Source: Vibrio fortis (GTDB lineage: Bacteria; Pseudomonadota; Gammaproteobacteria; Enterobacterales; Vibrionaceae). From it: a stretch of DNA of 64,000 nt. The notes under the pieces are model-generated. The model was not told the DNA's origin, made no database searches, and worked only from the letters and a program-made list of their open reading frames with translations. The stretch covers positions 124,001 to 188,000 of the forward strand of contig NZ_JFFR01000023.1 in the NCBI RefSeq assembly GCF_000695685.1. The letters are read 5' to 3'. How positions within the stretch are numbered: the first letter of the stretch is position 1; each line of letters starts with the position of its first letter. The position numbers and the translations under genes are program-made. Of the stretch, positions 60,100-64,000 are shown piece after piece.

Positions 60100-60602
60100 C
60101 AAACCCTCTCTCTCTTATTTCACTAAAGAATCCTTGGCATTTGTTGGCTACTGGATTTGGTAGCGGACTTTCTCCGGTCGTGCCCGGTACCATGGGTACC
60201 TTGGCTTCGATCCCGCTATACCTATTGTTGGTTCAGTTGCCGTTTCCAATGTATGTCGTGGCTGTAATTATTAGCTGCATCATTGGTGTCAAAATCTGTC
60301 AGGTAACCTCTGATGACATGGGTGTGCACGATCATGGTTCAATCGTCTGGGATGAGTTTGCTGGCTTTTGGATCACCATGGGCCTAGTGCCTTTACTGCA
60401 GCTCCCAACCGATGACTGGAAGTGGTTGCTGACAGGCTTCGTACTGTTCCGCTTCTTTGATATGGTTAAGCCGTGGCCGATCGGTTGGTTAGACAAACGC
60501 ATCCATGGCGGTCTAGGTATCATGATTGATGATATTGTCGCGGGCGTGATGGCAGGCATTGCGCTTTACGCTGTGGGTCATTTTGCGGGTTGGTTAGCAT
60601 AA
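60096..60602 (+). CDS. pgpA: Phosphatidylglycerophosphatase A
   Basis: PgpA removes the phosphate from phosphatidylglycerophosphate in the inner membrane. The 168-residue protein has the family blocks LLATGFGSGLSPVVPGTMGTLASIPLY, SIVWDEFAGFW and FRFFDMVKPWPIGWLD, with four membrane segments. It is translationally coupled to thiL. Confidence 0.95.
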   Translation: MTNPLSLISLKNPWHLLATGFGSGLSPVVPGTMGTLASIPLYLLLVQLPFPMYVVAVIISCIIGVKICQVTSDDMGVHDHGSIVWDEFAGFWITMGLVPLLQLPTDDWKWLLTGFVLFRFFDMVKPWPIGWLDKRIHGGLGIMIDDIVAGVMAGIALYAVGHFAGWLA

Positions 60603-60685
60603 ACAGTTTATGGTGCTCTGGCATGCCAGTATTGAGTTAGAGCGCCTTAGTTGGTTAGTTACACAAAAGAAAACAAGGAATAATA

Positions 60686-61036
60686 ATGTCTAAGAAGGTT
60701 TACTGTATTGCTCAGTTTCAGCCAAAAGAGGGCAAACTGAATGAGCTTTTCGAAGTACTAAAAGCGCTTGAGCCAAACACAATGCGTGAAGATGGTTGTA
60801 TTCAGTACACAGTGACACGTCACCTGCAGAGCCCATTTGCTGAAGGTGAGAGCTACCCAATCGCATTCAACGAGATCTGGGCAGACAATGAAGCGTTTGA
60901 AGCGCACTGCCAACGTCGTGAAATTCAAGAGTTCTTCCAGCAGCAATGCGTTGAACAGACAGGTCTAGTTGAGAAGTTCAATGTGTGTATCTACACTGAT
61001 GAACCAGAGAACTACGACGCGCCTATTCTGAAATAA
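60686..61036 (+). CDS. Antibiotic biosynthesis monooxygenase (ABM/YgiN-type) domain protein
   Basis: The 116-residue protein is a single ferredoxin-like ABM domain: KVYCIAQFQPKEGKLNELFEVLKAL, a central REDGCIQYTV strand and FNEIWADNEAFEAHCQ. Members act as small monooxygenases or quinone-interacting proteins. The substrate here is unknown. AACAAGGAATAATA precedes the ATG. A bidirectional terminator follows, and then the insertion sequence. Confidence 0.8.
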   Translation: MSKKVYCIAQFQPKEGKLNELFEVLKALEPNTMREDGCIQYTVTRHLQSPFAEGESYPIAFNEIWADNEAFEAHCQRREIQEFFQQQCVEQTGLVEKFNVCIYTDEPENYDAPILK

Positions 61037-61063
61037 GCGAATTGCTTGCTATCAAGTTGATAA

Positions 61064-61097
61064 TAAAAAAAGGTTGACCATATGGCCAACCTTTTTT
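61064..61097 (+). terminator. Bidirectional terminator between the ABM gene and the IS
   Basis: An inverted repeat AAGGTTG...CAACCTT (61070-61093, one interior mismatch) is flanked by A and T runs. Before the IS inserted, it would also have lain directly downstream of the convergent dxs gene. Confidence 0.85.
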
Positions 61098-61157
61098 GTA
61101 TCTGTGACCCGTCCTAAATAAGGTTGACACTCCCCAAGCAGAAAATTGGAGAGTGTT

Positions 61158-61550
61158 ATGAAATCAATAACTAGACGAACTCAATGTGATTACTCCCTCG
61201 CTTTTAAATTGGATGTTGTTGACCAAGTCGAGCGAGGTGAACTGACTTATAAACAAGCACAAGACAAGTACGGTATACAAGGTTGTTCTACAGTATTAGT
61301 GTGGCTCCGAAAGCACGGTCGACTTGATTGGTCCGGAGGCACACCTCGATTCATGAAGAAAGGTTTACCTATGTCTGAATTCAATTCACCACCTACACCA
61401 GAGCAACGTATCAAAGAGCTAGAAAAGCAACTCGAGGATACTAAACTGAGAGCTGACTTCTTTGAAGAAGTAGTAAAAGTTATGGAACGAGACCATGGTG
61501 TCCGTGTCGTAAAAAAGCACAAAGGTGCGTCGTCCAAGAGCAAAACATAG
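61158..61550 (+). CDS. IS3-family transposase OrfA
   Basis: OrfA is the DNA-binding part of the transposase. The 130-residue protein starts at the ATG at 61158 with GAGAG upstream. It has an N-terminal helix-turn-helix (YSLAFKLDVVDQVERGELTYKQAQDKYGI) and a C-terminal leucine-zipper-like helix (EQRIKELEKQLEDTKLRADFFEEVV). Near its end the heptamer AAAAAAG (61511-61517) in the A-AAA-AAG phase, followed by GCAC-AAAG-GTGC, is a minus-one frameshift signal that fuses it to OrfB. Confidence 0.92.
   Translation: MKSITRRTQCDYSLAFKLDVVDQVERGELTYKQAQDKYGIQGCSTVLVWLRKHGRLDWSGGTPRFMKKGLPMSEFNSPPTPEQRIKELEKQLEDTKLRADFFEEVVKVMERDHGVRVVKKHKGASSKSKT
61511..61528 (+). promoter_or_regulatory. Programmed minus-one frameshift site of the IS
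   Basis: A-AAA-AAG slippery heptamer in the correct phase of orfA, followed immediately by a short GCAC/GTGC hairpin. After slippage the frame reads without stop into orfB. Confidence 0.75.
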
Positions 61551-61561
61551 CTCAGCTTACG

Positions 61562-62362
61562 GTGACTAGATTTTGCCAAATCATCAATATCTCTAGGCAA
61601 GCATATTATAAACAGTGTCTTATTGACGATCGTAACAGGCAGCGTGACAAAGCTCTTCTGAGCTTTGTTCGTGAAACTCGCATCAAACAGGCTCGAATAG
61701 GAACGAGAAAGCTTAAGTTCATGATGGAAAAAGCTGGAATGAAAGTAGGTCGGGACTATCTATTTTCTCTACTTAAACATCATCGGCTGCTTGTGAAGGT
61801 TAAACGTGCTTACCATCGAACAACGGATAGCCATCATAGGTTTTACTGCCACCCAAATAAAATTAAGGATGGTTTTAAGCCTGAGAGACCAGAACAGTTG
61901 TGGGTTGCTGATATTACTTACCTTCCTACCTATGAAGGATACAGTTATGTCAGTCTTATTACTGATGCCTATTCCAGAAAGATCGTCGGATACAGTGTGG
62001 ATGACAACATGCAGACGAAGGCCGTAAAACAAGCTTTTATAAGAGCTTTGAGAGAACGTCGAAATCAGGACAACTTAATCCATCACTCAGATAGAGGCTC
62101 ACAGTACTGTTCAAAGGAGTACCAAGACTTACACTCTAGGCACAAGATCGTGTGTTCCATGACGGATGGATATGACTGCTATCAAAATCCCTTGGCAGAG
62201 AGAGTAAATGGTATTTTGAAAATGGAATACTTGTTGAGGAAACCTAAAGATGTTGCTCAGGCGAGAAAAATGGTCGCCGAGTCAGTAGAAATCTATAATC
62301 AGATGAGGCCACATACGGCCTTAAAATACAAAACGCCCGATGAAGTACATCGAGCGTTTTGA
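61562..62362 (+). CDS. IS3-family transposase OrfB (DDE integrase domain)
   Basis: The catalytic half has an RNase H-like rve domain. The DDE residues are D in WVADITYL, D in IHHSDRGSQYCS (35 or more residues before the last), and E in LAERVNGILKMEYL. An HTH_21 region (ARIGTRKLKFMM) precedes it. It is in the minus-one phase relative to orfA and is normally made as an OrfAB fusion, so the annotated start is only the first in-frame start-like codon. Confidence 0.92.
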   Translation: MTRFCQIINISRQAYYKQCLIDDRNRQRDKALLSFVRETRIKQARIGTRKLKFMMEKAGMKVGRDYLFSLLKHHRLLVKVKRAYHRTTDSHHRFYCHPNKIKDGFKPERPEQLWVADITYLPTYEGYSYVSLITDAYSRKIVGYSVDDNMQTKAVKQAFIRALRERRNQDNLIHHSDRGSQYCSKEYQDLHSRHKIVCSMTDGYDCYQNPLAERVNGILKMEYLLRKPKDVAQARKMVAESVEIYNQMRPHTALKYKTPDEVHRAF

Positions 62363-62411
62363 CTAAAAAGTGTCAACCCATATCAGGACGGGTCACTGAA
62401 GCACTCGCTGC

Positions 62412-64000
62412 TTATTTAGCGAGGTAGTCGTTGATCGCTTTCTCAATGCCTTTCGCATCTAAGCCAAGTTCTTCGTGCAGCTCACCTTGTGTGCCTTGAG
62501 CGATGAACTTATCTGGTAGACCAAGGTTCAATACTGGCATTGGTAGTTTCTCTTGCATCAAGAACTCTACTACACCCGCACCTGCACCGCCGGCAATCGC
62601 ATTCTCTTCGATGGTTACCAGAACGTCGTGTTCAGCGGCTAATTGCTTGATAAGTGCTTCATCGAGAGGTTTTACAAAGCGCATGTCAGCAACCGTTGCA
62701 TCGATAGCATCAGCGGCTTGTAGTGCATTCTCAAGGAAGGTACCGAAGCTTAGGATTGCTACTTTTGAACCTTCTTTTTGCTGCTCGCTGCTACGAACGA
62801 TACGGCCTTTACCAATCTCAAGTGCAGTAAACTCACTCTGGATCTCTGTGCCCATACCATTACCACGTGGGTAACGAACCGCACTTGGACCATTATGCTG
62901 GTGGCCAGTGTAGAGCATTTGACGACATTCGTTCTCGTCGCTTGGTGCCATGATCACCATGTTAGGAATGCAGCGCATAAAGCTTAAGTCGAACGCACCT
63001 TGGTGAGTCTGACCATCGGCACCCACAAGACCTGCACGGTCAATGGCGAACATCACAGGTAAATCCATGATAGCCACATCGTGGATCAGTTGGTCGTAGC
63101 CACGTTGTAGGAAAGTCGAGTAGATAGCCACAATTGGCTTGTTACCCGCAATCGCCATACCTGTTGCTAGCGTCACCGCGTGCTGCTCTGCAATCGCGAC
63201 ATCGAAGTACTGTTCTGGGTACTCTTTCGAGAATCGAACCATACCTGAGCCTTCACGCATCGCTGGAGTAATCGCCATCAGCTTAGGATCTTGCGCGGCC
63301 ATATCACACAGGAAGTCACCGAAGATCTTAGAGAAGGTCGGCTTAGCACTGGTGCTCTTTGGCAGGCTAGAGTGTGCAGGATCGAATTTAGGCACACCGT
63401 GGTAGCCAATCGGATCTTTCTCTGCTGGCTCGTAGCCTTTGCCTTTCTTAGTCATGATGTGCAGGAACTGAGGACCTTTTAGATCTCTCATGTTCTTAAG
63501 CGTTTTGATTAGCTCGTTAACATCGTGGCCATCAACTGGGCCGATGTAGTTAAAGCCAAGCTCTTCAAACATGGTTCCAGGAATCACCATGCCTTTAAGG
63601 TGTTCTTCAGTACGACGCACTAGCTCTTTAATCGGCGGAACGCCAGATAGCACTTTCTTGCCACCTTCACGAATTGACGTGTAAAGATTGCCAGAAAGAA
63701 CCTGAGCTAAGTGATTGTTCAATGCACCCACGTTTTCAGAGATCGACATTTCGTTATCGTTAAGGATAACCAGCATATCGTTGTGAACGTCACCGGCGTG
63801 GTTCATGGCTTCAAATGCCATACCAGCAGTGATCGCACCATCACCAATCACGCTCACGACTTTACGATCTTTGCCCTCTTTTTTAGCACTGATTGCCATA
63901 CCAAGAGCGGCACTGATAGATGTCGATGAGTGACCAACAGAAAGTGTGTCGTACTCGCTCTCTTCGCGCCAAGGGAAAGGGTGTAAGCCGTCTTTCTGGC
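62412..64000 (-). CDS. dxs: 1-deoxy-D-xylulose-5-phosphate synthase, 5' end beyond the window
   Basis: Dxs condenses pyruvate and glyceraldehyde-3-phosphate in the first step of the MEP isoprenoid pathway. The frame is open to base 64000, so the N terminus is missing. Visible blocks are [12 protein letters not shown], the thiamine-diphosphate motif [19 protein letters not shown], and the transketolase central domain with [15 protein letters not shown] and [18 protein letters not shown]. The IS3 element ends only 16 bases beyond its stop codon. Confidence 0.96.
   Translation of the reverse strand, partial: QKDGLHPFPWREESEYDTLSVGHSSTSISAALGMAISAKKEGKDRKVVSVIGDGAITAGMAFEAMNHAGDVHNDMLVILNDNEMSISENVGALNNHLAQVLSGNLYTSIREGGKKVLSGVPPIKELVRRTEEHLKGMVIPGTMFEELGFNYIGPVDGHDVNELIKTLKNMRDLKGPQFLHIMTKKGKGYEPAEKDPIGYHGVPKFDPAHSSLPKSTSAKPTFSKIFGDFLCDMAAQDPKLMAITPAMREGSGMVRFSKEYPEQYFDVAIAEQHAVTLATGMAIAGNKPIVAIYSTFLQRGYDQLIHDVAIMDLPVMFAIDRAGLVGADGQTHQGAFDLSFMRCIPNMVIMAPSDENECRQMLYTGHQHNGPSAVRYPRGNGMGTEIQSEFTALEIGKGRIVRSSEQQKEGSKVAILSFGTFLENALQAADAIDATVADMRFVKPLDEALIKQLAAEHDVLVTIEENAIAGGAGAGVVEFLMQEKLPMPVLNLGLPDKFIAQGTQGELHEELGLDAKGIEKAINDYLAK

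Larger units (their letters stand above)
61105..62395 (+). mobile_element. Intact IS3-family insertion sequence, 1291 bp
   Basis: The element is bounded by imperfect inverted repeats of about 27 bp that share TGACCCGTCCT at the tips and GGTTGACACT inside (61105-61131 and the complement of 62369-62395). The host triplet CTG is duplicated at both edges (61102-61104 and 62396-62398). Inside are overlapping-phase orfA and orfB with a frameshift site, as expected for IS3. Both frames are intact, so it is probably active or recent. Confidence 0.92.

Overview
The window is about 64 kb of a gammaproteobacterial chromosome and reads as Vibrio (Vibrionaceae). The right half carries the housekeeping order pepD - purine permease - gpt - frsA - crl - proBA - nrdR - ribD/E/BX/H - nusB - thiL - pgpA - dxs. 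Crl, FrsA, DUF3332, DUF3622 and a RibB protein with a zinc-less GTP cyclohydrolase-like tail (RibBX type) all fit this group. No rRNA, tRNA or CRISPR array was seen. The species cannot be fixed from the window alone.

Left edge to about 7 kb: the 3' end of a tad (tight adherence pilus) operon (tadA partial, tadB, tadC, tadD). It runs directly into a membrane glycosyltransferase of the GT-C/STT3-like type, a family 2 glycosyltransferase and a SAM methyltransferase. From 7 to 12 kb lies an accessory stretch: ChrA-type transporter with a divergent LysR regulator, a PAP2-type membrane phosphatase, and a MATE exporter.

From 12 to 39 kb there is a large galactoside island. A CUT1 ABC transporter (ATPase divergent from two permeases and a binding protein) is followed by lacZ. 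On the minus strand follows ebgR-ebgA-ebgC-(ygjI x2)-ygjJ-ygjK, in the same order as the E. coli ebg-ygj locus but with the permease duplicated. The galE-galT-galK-galM genes and a GalR-type repressor come next, then ygjH, which in E. coli is the immediate neighbour of ebgR. The gal block therefore looks inserted between ygjH and ebgR. Putative GalR operators stand before galE (perfect palindrome), before galR and in the ABC divergent promoter. A different palindrome (GTAAA-N3-TTTAC) stands before ebgA and ygjJ, with a weaker form before the second permease. Together these genes would import beta-galactosides, cleave them with two different beta-galactosidases and feed galactose into the Leloir pathway.

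From 39 to 47 kb there are single genes: a gamma-glutamylcyclotransferase-like protein, NnrS, an adenine/adenosine deaminase, DUF3622, an aspartoacylase-like protein, a DUF3332 lipoprotein and pepD. A 1.1 kb spacer after pepD holds a probable 30-residue small protein gene with its own promoter, ribosome binding site and terminator. From 47.7 kb to the end lies the conserved core listed above. It is interrupted by a 176-bp miniature inverted-repeat element between nusB and thiL and by an intact 1.29-kb IS3-family insertion sequence just downstream of dxs. The dxs gene runs off the right edge.
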